A stretch of DNA of 29,166 nucleotides from Brachionus plicatilis (GCA_010279815.1 QEOQ01000303.1:1699079-1728244); one strand, 5' to 3'; positions 9,188-20,500 are shown, counted from the stretch's first letter. Translations and numbers: made by a program. The notes: generated by a model from the letters alone, not told the origin.

Positions 9188-10175
9188 CTACATGTAAAGA
9201 CCAGAGACAGAGTTTACCAAATTTCCTACATTCAAAAGACACTTTTTGGACAAATCATCATTTTTGAAAATGTTCTTATCTTTTAATAGGGCAGAGACCC
9301 CACTAAATGTCTCTTTGACCGATTGAATGTCCACATTTATCGAAGGAGAATAGCACACAAACGCAGTAAAATCCAACTTTTTCAAAACACAGAATTGAAT
9401 CACTAGGAAAAAAAGAAATTAAAAAAAAAGAAAAAAATTTTATTTTTGAAAAAAAATTACATGCTGCTGGTAAATTTTGCAAAAAATTTGGTTCCTCTAA
9501 TCTTTGGCACTTGTCTGCGGTTGCCATTTCTTTATTCGAAGACAAATATTTAACACACGGAAATTCCTGGCGATTCGAACTAAAATAGCTGGTTTGATTT
9601 TGACTGCAAAGAATAGTGCAAGCTTTAAAATTGACTCTTTCCCAAAGCTGGTCAATCCAGTCATAAAATTCATTTGACTTCAAATTGGTAAATACTTCGC
9701 ACACAAGATAAGACTTGTTGTTTAAATTGTCCACTTTATAGATGAGATTTTTTCTCATTCTATTCAATTCAGAGTCGGTTTTGTCGTCGTTCTGAAATAC
9801 TTTAAATTCTGAATTTGTAGCGCTCAGGCCCAAAAGTTTTTTTTCCGACTCATTCAAATGGTTTAGGAGGTACACATGCAAAAAAGCTTAGATAATCAGA
9901 AATGAATTTTCTTATTTTTAAAAAATTTTTTTTCTTTACCACAAGAAATGGGACCATCGGCCAAAATTAGCTCATCAACTTCAATTTTTTCAGTGCTTTC
10001 TTCCAGCCACTGAATTTTTCGTTTGAAATTTAAATTTCTAAAATTTAAAAATAGTTTTTTTTTCTTCAAATAAAATTTTTTTTTTATTGTACGGTTCGAC
10101 TCTGGCAAATTCGTCGTCCTCATCATCGGAAACAGCGCGCGAAAACCCAAATTGCAGTTCGCCAAATAAGCTCAT
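9188..10175 (-). CDS. PSMG1: Proteasome assembly chaperone 1 (PAC1), 4 exons
   Basis: Exons on the minus strand: 10175-10093, 10037-9940, 9886-9461 and 9402-9188, with introns of 55, 53 and 58 nt. They join in phase to 273 residues; the human protein has 288. The N-terminus MSLFGELQFGFSRA followed by an acidic DDEDDEF stretch fits the family. So does the C-terminal block LEEPNFLQNLPAALIQFCVL, which corresponds to the conserved LEQPN...DLPAA segment of PAC1. PAC1 works as a heterodimer with PAC2 in the cytosol to assemble the alpha ring of the 20S proteasome. The gene shares a 347-bp intergenic region with TPI, transcribed the other way, and meets the unrecognised gene tail to tail. The match is from recalled family sequence; the overall level of identity is low, so I rely on the motif blocks and length. 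Confidence 0.85.
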
Positions 10176-10522
10176 TTTTCTAATTAATAAAAAAAAATTT
10201 AACTAAAATTTTCAATTTTAACACATTCATGAATGCTCTTGAACTTTTTCTCAACATATTTGTTAAATTTATTTTTTGCCAAAGCTTTGTGAAAAGACAA
10301 AACAAGCCTCATATGCAAATTTTGCATTGCAAATTTTTAAATTTAAAAAATGCAACGAGCTTTTTTCTCAATTTCGCTAATGGGCGTCTTCATAATAAGA
10401 AATTCTTTAACAAAAAAAATTTTCCATTATTCTTCTCTTTTCCACACATAAATTGCTTGAACTTTTCTTCTAAAAAAAGCTCTTTATTTTTCAAAACAGA
10501 ATTCTAAACGCAAAAACTCAAA
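10176..10522. promoter_or_regulatory. Divergent intergenic region between PSMG1 and TPI
   Basis: 347 bp separates the two start codons and probably holds both promoters. I see no clear TATA box, since A/T runs are everywhere. A symmetric site at 10313-10327 (ATGCAAA T TTTGCAT) includes the POU octamer ATGCAAAT. An ORF through this stretch looks like chance sequence. Confidence 0.5.
10313..10327. promoter_or_regulatory. Dyad of octamer half-sites
   Basis: ATGCAAA and TTTGCAT flank a single T, giving a perfect 7+1+7 dyad that contains the POU-family octamer ATGCAAAT. It lies about 200 bp before the TPI start and 140 bp before the PSMG1 start. Function is inferred from sequence alone. Confidence 0.3.
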
Positions 10523-11380
<858 letters not shown>

Positions 11381-11473
11381 ATTAAAATCTCAACAAGCTC
11401 AATATTAGTAGCCCCTTAGTGTTTTATTTCTAGAAGAGAATGTATTTTTTTAAAGATTTTAGTTTTATTATCA

Positions 11474-11479
11474 AATAAA
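11474..11479 (+). terminator. Likely TPI polyadenylation signal
   Basis: AATAAA about 94 bases after the TPI stop, followed by an A/T run. It lies 112 bases before the PNO1 start codon. Confidence 0.5.
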
Positions 11480-11590
11480 AAAAATTTTTATTTCGCTTTA
11501 TTTAATTTTTTTGAACAAAAAAGACCTTAGCAAGTCTTTAGTTAAAAATTTTGTTTTTTTTTTTTAAGAAAAATTTTACAATTAAGAAAA

Positions 11591-12574
11591 ATGTGTGACG
11601 ACTTGCCAGAATTAATTGACGTTTCGGTGAAACAGCCGGAAAATGAGCAAAAAGATGAATTACCGGAACAAAAAGATGAATTTATGATGGCTGGGTCAAA
11701 GAGAAAAAATCGACAAAAAGCCAAAGGTGATGCAGAAATGATGGTCGAAGACGCTACTTTCGAGGATGAAGATGACGCTGTGAACGAAGATGATGACATG
11801 CAAATTGACAAAAATGATCCTGTGCAGAGAATTAGTTTTCCGCCTGTGGCGCCTGAGAAGCTCAAAGACGGAAAATTTGAAATCCGCAAAATTCACGTAC
11901 CACCCAACAGATTCAATCCGCTGAAAGATAGCTGGATGAAGATTTATACACCTGTTGTCGAATATTTAAAATTACAGATTAGATTTAATCTCAAAAGTCG
12001 AAATGTAGAAATAAAAGTAAAAGAAAAAAAAAATTTTTTTTTTACAAATTTTTATTAAAAGTTAATATTTAGACTTGTGAGGAAACGACTGAGATAAGTT
12101 CAATTCAAAAAGCAGCTGATTTTGTGCGAGCGTTTGTGCTCGGATTCGAAGTAGAAGATGCCCTAGCTCTTGTCAGATTGGATGATTTGTTTCTGGAATC
12201 GTTTGAAGTAATAGATGGTAAGGGTGACAAATAAATAGTTGGTTTTTTATTAAATTTGTTGATTAGTGAGACGCCTAAAGGGCGATCATTTGTCGAGAGC
12301 TATCGGTCGCATAGCTGGAAAAGGAGGAAAAACAAAATTCACAATTGAAAATACAACAAAGACAAGAATTGTTCTTGCAGATAGGTATTTGTTTTTTTAT
12401 TTGAAAATAAAAATTTAATTGAAATTTTTTTAAAGTAAAATTCACATTCTGGGATCATTCAAAAACATTGCATTGGCTCGTCGAGCAATTTGTAACTTAA
12501 TTTTGGGAAGTCCGCCCTCCAAGATTTACGGAAATTTAAGAAATATAGCTTCAAGAGCTTTGGAGAGTTTTTGA
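11591..12574 (+). CDS. PNO1: RNA-binding protein PNO1 (Dim2), partner of NOB1, 4 exons
   Basis: Exons 11591-12016, 12073-12217, 12267-12384 and 12436-12574, with introns of 56, 49 and 51 nt, join in phase to 275 residues (human 252). The first about 90 residues are acidic and low in complexity (for example [13 protein letters not shown]). The conserved body follows: [53 protein letters not shown] and [20 protein letters not shown]. The GKGG loop at residues 208-211 belongs to the second KH-like domain. PNO1 binds pre-18S rRNA near the 3' cleavage site and works with the nuclease NOB1 in 40S maturation, moving between nucleolus and cytoplasm. Similarity to metazoan PNO1 is very high from exon 2 on. 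The start has an AAG-type acceptor four bases upstream. Confidence 0.96.
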
Positions 12575-12576
12575 AA

Positions 12577-12582
12577 AATAAA
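12577..12582 (+). terminator. Candidate PNO1 polyadenylation signal
   Basis: AATAAA begins only three bases after the stop codon, which would make an extremely short 3' UTR. It could also be chance, given the base composition. Confidence 0.3.
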
Positions 12583-12625
12583 TAATTTGAAAAAAAATGT
12601 TTTTTAATTTTAATAGAATATTTAA

Positions 12626-12950
12626 GGCCACATTACAGAAAATTTTGAGAAAAGTTTTCACCTGATACAAACTCAGCATTAAGAATGTTTAGTTTAAATT
12701 AGAGCTAATATAAATTTTAGTAAGAAATGAAATCACCATAAAAAAATCTATTTCTTTGAAAATTTTAATTTTTTAAAATAAAAATTCATCAAAAGCAATC
12801 ATATTTTGGCCATTTTAATTTTTATGTAAATCTACGTAAAATTAATTAAATTTTACAGAATTTTTGTAAAATATATTTAACATGGCAACATTGTATATTA
12901 AGAAACTATTTTTTTTCGGAAATGTAACATTAAGAGTCTAAAATGTGGCC
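12626..12950. repeat. Inverted-repeat element candidate with GGCCACATT ends
   Basis: GGCCACATTACAG at 12626 and the reverse complement of the sequence ending at 12950 (GGCCACATTTTAG) agree at 11 of 13 bases. Such GC-bearing ends are rare in this background. The 325-bp interior is non-coding. No target site duplication is clear. Confidence 0.3.
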
Positions 12951-13073
12951 AAAACCTAAAACTTGCTATTGGATTAGTTTTTTTTATTTTATTTTGCTTT
13001 ATTTTACAAAGGTAAAAACTTTGGTATTTTTTATCTGTATTTAATAAAAAAAAACAAACAAATATTTAAATTC

Positions 13074-13111
13074 AAATTTTTTTTTCGAATCTAGATTCGA
13101 AAAAAAAATTT
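13074..13111. repeat. Perfect 38-bp palindrome
   Basis: The sequence is symmetric around CTAG. The core CGAATCTAGATTCG (13086-13099) is flanked by nine T then nine A, and outside those by AAA and TTT. Weaker symmetry continues a further 8-10 bases on each side. Confidence 0.9.
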
Positions 13112-13146
13112 CCAATTAAATTTAATATTTTTAAGTTGGTATAATA

Positions 13147-13262
13147 CAGTCAGGACCATTCACAAAGTAAAGTTTCAGAAATTCAAAACTTAAGTGCTAT
13201 CTGAATTTCTAATTTTTGACTTAAAATTCGTAAACTACGCTCTTTGAAATTTTTTGGTGAAC
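13147..13262. repeat. Imperfect foldback sequence beginning TA-CAGTCAGGACC
   Basis: TA at 13145-13146 precedes CAGTCAGGACCATTCAC, a Tc1/mariner-like start. The stretch contains internal inverted copies (CAGAAATTCA against TGAATTTCT) and a loose TTCAC match to its right end near 13258. I cannot find a matching CAGT-type right terminus, so it may be a fragment. Confidence 0.25.
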
Positions 13263-13682
13263 TAAACAAAAAAAGAATCGTAGACAAGAAATAAAAATAG
13301 CTTACCGTTTAAAATGTTGTAATTCTTTTAGACCAGGTATTCAATGATAAAATGAAAATATTTTTAAAATTATATATATTCTGAAAGAGTATAAAATTTT
13401 CTACACTCTGGTCTTTATTTTTATTTAAAAAAAAGGGCTTATCAATTTTATTTATTGAAAAACAACCAAAAACAACGCATTTTTCCTTGAATTATAAGTA
13501 GTACTAGGGATCACTTGAGATCAAAATTATTTTTTTTGTTAAATAAACTAAAAAAATTCTTAAGAAATCAAAGTTAAATAAACTAAAGAAATCAAAGTTT
13601 TTACTTTTTTGAATTCTAACTTTATTTTATATAAATTAAGTCTCAAAAGTATATAATTACATTTAAATTTTGAATATAATTA

Positions 13683-13937
13683 CAGTGTTTTATTGTAAAA
13701 AGCAGAAAGTCTAATATTACACCATTTTGGGTAACTTTAGATTAAAAAATTTAAGCTTACGTAAAATTACGTCATTTCAAGTAAAACTTAAAAAATGCCG
13801 ACGGCCAAAAAATTCCAATTTTTCGAACAAAGTTTTGATAAATTTTAAGGGTTGTTTTATAACATATTTTCAACTTGAAATTTTACATTTTTTTACGTTT
13901 TATTACATAATTTTACACAAATTAATGTTATAAACTG
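13683..13937. repeat. MITE-like foldback candidate with TA-CAGT...ACTG-TA ends
   Basis: The 255-bp stretch starts CAGT and ends ACTG and is bordered by TA on both sides. Its arms carry inverted copies of an ACGTAAAA...TTTCAAGT pattern (left about 13759-13790, right about 13866-13900). The terminal match is loose, so the boundaries are tentative. The ends would fit a Tc1/mariner-type MITE. Confidence 0.3.
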
Positions 13938-14253
13938 TAAAAAAATTTTCAGTAAAATTCACTGGTTAATATTTCCTAATTCATTTTAAATGCTAAAACT
14001 TTATTTTTTATTTTGTTTAAAAAAAAGATAGTTTCATGTTTTCACATTTACAAATAAAAAAAATAAAAATTCCCTTAAACCAGTCTTGAAAAAACAAATT
14101 TTAAATCTTTATCATATATTGTCAAAATTTATTAAAAAAAATATTAAAAATTAGTTTTTCAATAGGTTGATTACCTCCTAAAAAAGTGACGGAAATATAT
14201 TGCCAAGATTTAAAATTAATTTAAGAAACAACTTAAAAAAACACGTCTTAGTC

Positions 14254-14270
14254 TGATGATGATGATGATA
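14254..14270 (-). repeat. (TCA)n 3' tail of the LINE relic
   Basis: A TGATGATGATGATGAT run on the plus strand fits the simple-repeat 3' end of a minus-strand LINE. Confidence 0.5.
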
Positions 14271-15220
14271 AACGTCTTTATTTTAAATAAATATATAAAT
14301 AAATAATAATGGCTCGAGCTTTCGCTCCTTTGACAAGCTCATGAATGCTGTCCCAAAAAATATATATATTATTATTATATACGTTCGTATTTTAAAAATA
14401 ACTTCTTTTTATATTTTTTTTAAAAAGAATAAGAAGGAAAAAGAAAAGCAAGAGAAAAATAAAAGAGAATATTTACAAAAACCAAAATAAAAAAAGAGAA
14501 AGAATTATACACTATTTAAGCAATTCTTCTTTTAGCTATTTTTTCCTTTTACTGCTGCATTTTTTGATTGCAATGAATAAAATCAAATTTAAGTTTTTGA
14601 TTTCTACCTCTTTTAAAAAGTTTAAACTCGTTTATTAAGTCATTTATTAATGGATTTTTTTTCTGAATCGAAGCATTTAAGTAATTTCAATTTAGTTCCT
14701 TAAATCTATCCCTACGTCTAAGTCTAAGTTAAAGTCACTATTTAAAAGACTGTTTTTTTTAAATTACTTTATAAAAATTTTAGAAAGAAAACAATTAAAA
14801 AAGATGTCTGAAGAACTGTCACTTTCAATTTCTCCAGTTTTTTGTTACTAATTAGAACATTATCCAGATCATATCTAAAAATCGATTGACAGAATTGTTT
14901 GTATAAAAACGCAACTAAGTCTGGACTAGCTAATTTTGTCTTAGAACCAATACAATGTAAAGAATAGAACCCTTTTCCACTTCTTTCTATTTTCCTTTAA
15001 GGAAGTGATTGATTGTTTTTTATGAAATATTAGAGCCACCAATATTGACGGGTCAAAATCAAATTTCCACATTTTAGAAAATTTTGAACATAATTCTAAA
15101 TGTCTTAGACAGTGACTAAACGAGGGTGCTAGTATAGCAATATCATTGCAATAGGCAATTACAATTAAAGAAAGGTTCATTCCATTTATTGATGCTCCAA
15201 TATTTCGATTACAGCATTCA
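14254..15220 (-). pseudogene. Decayed non-LTR retrotransposon (reverse transcriptase 3' part)
   Basis: Read on the minus strand, 15220-14941 keeps a reverse transcriptase palm segment: CNRNIGASINGMNLSL, then LIVIAYCNDIAILAPS. The family has YADD here, so the first catalytic Asp is replaced (CND). The following CSKFSKMWKFDFDPS corresponds to the usual segment after the palm. Further down (about 14940-14800) TKLASPDLVAFLYKQFC and FRYDLDNVLI resemble the thumb/connector region in another frame. The element ends at 14254-14270 in a (TCA)n tail. Stops and frame breaks are frequent, so it is dead and older than the LINE at 25311. The clade is not determined. Confidence 0.6.
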
Positions 15221-15485
15221 AAAATTATATTTTTTAAATTTTTAGAAAATTTTTTATTCTAATTAAATTAGAATTTTAATTATTATTTAAATTCTAAAAG
15301 ACTTCAGTGAAGTCTTAATTTTTCTTTGAGGTGACATAAAAATGGGTAGCCTTTTTTTTGCAAGTAATAAAATAAAAATTGAAAGAAGCTCAACAAAGAA
15401 AATTAAAGTTAGCTTTATTTATTTAAAAAATTTACAAAATTTTTTTTTTTTAAAGTGAGGTTTTTCTTTGAGCCGATTGCATAAT

Positions 15486-15491
15486 TTTATT
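15486..15491 (-). terminator. Likely GPCR polyadenylation signal
   Basis: TTTATT on the plus strand (AATAAA on minus) lies about 20 bases beyond the GPCR stop. Confidence 0.45.
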
Positions 15492-15511
15492 AAAAGCATC
15501 AAACCGGTTTT

Positions 15512-16690
15512 TTAAGCTGAAATGTTAAATTGAGCTTTTTGTAAGCATTTTTGAGGTTTTTGGGATGAAGGCTCACAATTTTGTACTCGTCCATATTTTT
15601 TCCTCAAAATTTTAATCTTTTCCCTTATCTCATAGCGGAAATTGTGATTCATCCATCCATACAGCAATGGGCTAATTATGGTATTTAGCTCTTCAAGTGT
15701 AGTCAATATGGTCAATGGCGAATAAATCTCTTTCTCTTGAAATGAATTGTGATTGATTGCTTTGGACATCTTGCCAATGTCGAACTCTGCTTTTATATTG
15801 AACAAAGATAGCGGAAGACAGCATATTATGAATGTGAGGCACAGCGCACTCAAAAGCCGACAATTTTTCTGATGAGGCCTCTCTTTTTGGATCAATTTTC
15901 TTCTTAATTGTTCATGGTGACTCATTTTGTCGTCGTGTCTCTTCAAAAAACTGACTATCCAGAAGTAAGTGATGAACATGGACAGACATGGTAGGACAAA
16001 CTCAAGAAAAAACAGGACCATTATATACAAGCGCTTATAGAAGGTATCTGACCAATTTTCCACACAATACTTTCGGTTGTTTTGAAAAAATGTCATTTTT
16101 ATGTCATTTATGTTGCTGAAAGGAAGCTCTAGTGAGCTGTTGAGCGAGCTGAGTCTATAGTTGAGCAGGTTCATGATGTTTTCGTCGTAGAGCTCTTTCG
16201 TTGTGCGGTGCCAAAAAGTTGGCATGGACAAAAGTATGGCCAAAATCCATATAAATATGATGACTACAGTGGTGTCCTGTTTTTTAAATTGGCGGGATCG
16301 CGAGTAGACCACGAACATCCATCGGTCTATGGCGATCATCATGATGCTAAATGCAGACACCAGCATTATTACTATTTGGATTGAGTGCAAAAATTTGCAC
16401 CAGAAAATGCCCATAGTCCATTGTGGAAAAATGATGGAAAAAAGGAAGGAAGGCGTGCAGATGGTGACCAGAAGCAAGTTTGACAAAGTAAGATTGAGCA
16501 TGAATGCATTGCGCACATTTCTCAAGCGAATGTTGCACACAACCAGATAGATTACCAGCGAGTTGCCAAATATTCCAAAGGCAATTATGAACGTGTGCAC
16601 AACGATCATGAAGCCCATTAGCGGGCGGTCTATCGTCTCCTCAAAGTTGATCGATTCACTAAATGTTGAATTTTCTTCCAGGTGAAACAT
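15512..16690 (-). CDS. Class A peptide-type GPCR, NPY/NPF-receptor-like, divergent
   Basis: An intronless frame of 392 residues has seven hydrophobic segments at roughly 27-51, 62-86, 99-121, 141-160, 220-247, 278-298 and 324-346. Class A hallmarks are GNSLV with Asn43 in TM1, Cys98 and Cys209 for the TM3-ECL2 disulfide, and Pro293 in TM6. KYCVENW in ECL2 followed by FVLP in TM5 and YGWMNHNFR after TM7 resemble NPY/NPF-type receptors. An N-glycosylation site is at Asn7. Four microswitches differ from the norm: Asn71 in place of Asp2.50, DRW (122-124) for DRY, Cys291 for Trp6.48 and SPLLY (340-344) for NPxxY. It would sit in the plasma membrane and sense a peptide. The ligand is unknown. The codon frame is unbroken, so it is not an obvious pseudogene. 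Confidence 0.88.
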   Translation of the reverse strand: MFHLEENSTFSESINFEETIDRPLMGFMIVVHTFIIAFGIFGNSLVIYLVVCNIRLRNVRNAFMLNLTLSNLLLVTICTPSFLFSIIFPQWTMGIFWCKFLHSIQIVIMLVSAFSIMMIAIDRWMFVVYSRSRQFKKQDTTVVIIFIWILAILLSMPTFWHRTTKELYDENIMNLLNYRLSSLNSSLELPFSNINDIKMTFFQNNRKYCVENWSDTFYKRLYIMVLFFLEFVLPCLSMFITYFWIVSFLKRHDDKMSHHEQLRRKLIQKERPHQKNCRLLSALCLTFIICCLPLSLFNIKAEFDIGKMSKAINHNSFQEKEIYSPLTILTTLEELNTIISPLLYGWMNHNFRYEIREKIKILRKKYGRVQNCEPSSQKPQKCLQKAQFNISA

Positions 16691-17231
16691 TATTTATTGC
16701 ATCTAAAATGTTTCGATTAAAAATTAGTTTGTTTTATTTTTTTTAGCAAAAAATAAGAGAATTTTTTTTTTCAAATTACATGATTTAAAATAAAAATCGT
16801 GATCGATTGGGATGAAAATTTAAATTTTTTTTCCTAGGCTTGTTCGTGTTTAATTAAATCTAATCGATAAATTCCCAGGACGAATCTATTCGAAAAAATG
16901 ATGGCCAAATTTAATTTCGTGTTCTCAGAAATTTTATCTAATCTGGTTCATGATCTAAAAGTTCATGCATAAACTAAGCACCCTTTTTTTTTTTAATTCA
17001 TTTAAAAAAAAATTTTTTTTTAATTTTTTTTTTCTTAATATAAAGGTATGAATTAAATATCAAGACACTAGAATTTAAAATTTTTTTAATTTAATTATTA
17101 CTTTATTGGAAGTAAATTTTCTTAGCACTCTATAATCAAAAATAATATTTTTTCTATAATATAAGTTTTATAAAGCTGTAATCATCGCCGCTTTGATAAA
17201 TTAAAAAAAATAATCTAATTACAAGTATTAC

Positions 17232-17524
17232 TTAAACAAAATAATTAAAGTATTTATTTAATTTTAGCGATAATGTCTGTAAATTAGACTGGCAATTTTT
17301 TCTGGAAATTAATTTAGTATCATAATTGTTCAAGTGTGCAGTAAAAAAATCATAAAATTCGAGAAGTGTGTGGTATAGAACTCTAATATATTGGGCGCAT
17401 GCAATAAATATGGAGCTGATAAGCATTTTATCCTGAAATTAACCTCAAAAGTCAGGGATTTAATCGAATTTTTTCCGAGCAACCACGCTTTAGGAACCTG
17501 GAAGCGTTTTAAATTAATTATCAT
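17232..17524 (-). CDS. Doubtful two-exon small gene, 75 residues
   Basis: On the minus strand ATG at 17524 opens MIINLKRFQ (exon 17524-17498), then CAG/GTTCCT. A 65-nt intron ends in GTTAATTTCAG at 17433, and the second exon (17432-17232) continues in frame: DKMLISSIFIACAQYIRVLY, then LEFYDFFTAHLNNYDT, ending NYFV. The acceptor is strong and the composition is protein-like. However, the frame also continues open through the proposed intron and beyond it, and I know no similar protein. It could be chance, or a relic exon. Confidence 0.2.
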
Positions 17525-20500
17525 TTTGATTTAATTAGGGCTTCTTTTTTAAAAACTACATGAAAATTTGTTTTTGCAAAAAAAAATTATCTTTTTCTAA
17601 AAAAATTATTAAATTATGAACACATCATAATTTAGCGTAAATTTGGCTAGGCCTGAACAAAACGTAAGAAAAGAGTAAATTATAGATATTCATATTGAAA
17701 GCTTATGGAATGTCTTTGAAAATATCAAGATAATTTTAATTTAATTATTAATAGATTGAAAATAAAATTTGCTTTTAATAAAAATTTTAATAAAAAAGCA
17801 GTCAGAATGTTTTTGTACCATAATTGGAAAAAAAACTTTTTTTCTAACTATCAAACTTAATGTTTTAAATAAAGAAGAAATTTGTTTTAACAAAAATAGT
17901 CTCTTTATTTTCTATTTAGGTGGAAATGAGACAAATCAATAAAATTATTTTCTCAAACGACTGTGATCGTATGAGACACAAAATTAAATAAATTAAAAAA
18001 AGATTTACTAATAAAAATAACATTTTATAGAAAGTATTTTTAGAGATAAAAGGAAAAACATTTTTTTGGATTAACACCATCATTTTTAGCTTAGATGCTT
18101 AATTTTGATGACTAAATCAATAATCCGCTTATTAACTTAATGGAATTATTAATCTTTATTAATCATCATGTTGGTTTTTTATTTTTTAAAAATAAGTGCA
18201 CAACATCTTCTTTTAGAATTTTCTGTTTTAATCCAAGGCTTCAAAGATTTTAAAAACCCAATTTTATAATATGAAAATGGTTTTAAATCTTATAATTAAA
18301 AAATATAAAAATTATTTTTTTTTTTGCCAATGACAGACGATATTACTTGATCTAAATAAAAGATTTTTAGCATTTGTCACTCGACGGAAAAGTAAACTTT
18401 TTGATATCAAACGAAAAGTTATCATCTCCTCTATTAGTCATAGATTTAGACTTATTCAAAATTAGATTTGACTCTAGTGTAAGCAAAGCAAATGTGATTT
18501 ACAAAAATTAAGTGCTCTAAGACATCAAAAACAGTCTAATTTCATTAAAAAATCAAATCTATATCTATCAAAATAAGATTGAAGAATTTGAAGCTATTTA
18601 AAAATTTTCTTTAAATTCATTAAAACAAAATTGGACTTTAAAAAAGGAAAATTAAAACTAATTTTAATTGTAAAACTAAAAATAATATTGACTAAGCTAT
18701 AGCTAGAACAAAAAATGAACTGAAAAATAATTTTACAATTTTATTTTTTTTTTATATTCTTTTTATATTTGCAAAAAAAGGACGACTGACACTTTGTATA
18801 TAGTTTGATAATTCTAATAAATTCATAATGATCTATATATCAATTTTTATCAATTTATAAAGGAGAAAAAACTGAATCATTGATTTATAAATTATCTTTT
18901 ATGATCATCCTTGAGAAAGTTACCAGAAAAAAAATTTAAATTTTGAAAAAAAAATTAAAAAACTTTTCAAGACTATATTAGTTATCATTTATAAATAAAT
19001 TTATAATTATTAGCTAAAAGACGCTTTTCTTGTTTTTGACATTTTTAACCCCCATGCCTCCCATCAACCCACAACTTTTATGTGTTCATTTAAGTCTTTT
19101 AGCCTCTATTAAACATCCAAGATTCATTTAATTCAATTATTATTAAAGTAGGATCATTCCTTTTCATGTTTTATTCACGAAATGTTTTATTACATTTAAT
19201 AAAAAATTAAAAAAGATGTTCATTGATAACAAGAATTGTTAAATTTAAAATCAAAAAAGAAAATGGCAAAAATAAAAAAAGAAAAATAATAATTTAATAA
19301 TAATAAAATTCCATACAAAATGGATTGTATATTGACATAAGGCAGTCCGAGTGCTTTCTTTTGGGCATAATTAAGCATTTATAAACTTATCTTTTGCTAT
19401 GAGATGCTCTTTTTGAAAAGCTTAGTTCAAGTTTGGCTTGAAATTTAATGGGAAGATTATACAATAAAAAAATTTGAAAAATTAAATTATTATCTAATCA
19501 AATATTTTGTTTAATTTTTGTAAAATTTAAATTTAACAAATTTCTTTATAAATGAAAATAAATTTTTTCTGCGGGAAAAATTAGAACTTTGCACTTAATT
19601 TTTGGTAAAAACATTTAAAAGTAGTTATTATGAATTTTTTTCGATTTTTTTATGAAATGCCAGGTCAAAAAAAGAGGAAAATTTTATTATTTGCCAATAG
19701 TTGTTTTATAAATTGACAGTGATATTCTCAAAAATTAAAAGGTTCAAAATAATAATTCTAAAAATGGAAATACCAGCTTTTGGAGGAAAGGGAATCTTGA
19801 ATCAAAATTTATCAAATTACTTAAAGAAATCACAATCCAGAATATACTGCTACGTCTGTCTGTTTTAATCAACTTGTAAAGTGATTAGATTACAGACTTC
19901 AAATGAAAAATAGACATTTTTTCAAACTTTTAATTAAAAAAAACACTCATGTGGTTCAAGTGGGTTAATGACACAACATTTTTAAGATCGTAGAGCACAT
20001 TGATTTTTATTTTTAGACATTTTACTTTTACAAACCTTTGTTCAAAATATTATTCTGATTAATCAGACATTTTTTAACTCTTAAATTCCTACGCTTATCG
20101 TAACTAATTTGCATTTGACACGGAACAAAGGTAAAAAATTGAAATTAATTTTGAAATTGCCTGAATGTAATCTTTTTGATTCATTAAATAAAAAAAGGAA
20201 ATTGTGGCTTGATTGAAAGTTTTTGTTATATCATGAAGTATTTTCAGCATCTTGTTTTCAGATCTATTTTTTCCATTTGACTGATGATTAGCTTTCTCTG
20301 AGCTAATGTAGTCATAAATGCCTCATTGAATAAATTTAATTATTTAAATTTTAATTCATATCTAATAAGCTCGGTAGTTTTAAAGAAAAAGGCTTATTGT
20401 TTATTTTTGTTTTTTTAAGTGTCTCTTTTAAATTAGAAATGGAATATACGAAAATTGCAAGTTAAGGTAAATTCTTTACTTTCCAGAAGAAATCACAAAT

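Larger units (their letters stand above)
12575..14253. other. AT-rich spacer with several foldback sequences
   Basis: No gene recognised. The stretch holds inverted-repeat candidates at 12626-12950, 13147-13262 and 13683-13937 and a perfect palindrome at 13074-13111, listed separately. Confidence 0.6.

Noticed and set aside
10229..10507. 92-codon ORF between PSMG1 and TPI
   Set aside because: Composition is Phe/Lys/Asn-rich as expected from A/T runs, with no motif; the region is better explained as a divergent promoter.
13727..13933. 68-codon ORF
   Set aside because: Falls inside the inverted-repeat candidate and has no protein-like features.
15298..15316. Small hairpin AAGACTTCA-G-TGAAGTCTT downstream of the GPCR
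   Set aside because: Perfect but short; with no T-run or RNA context it is not worth a regulatory call in this sequence type.
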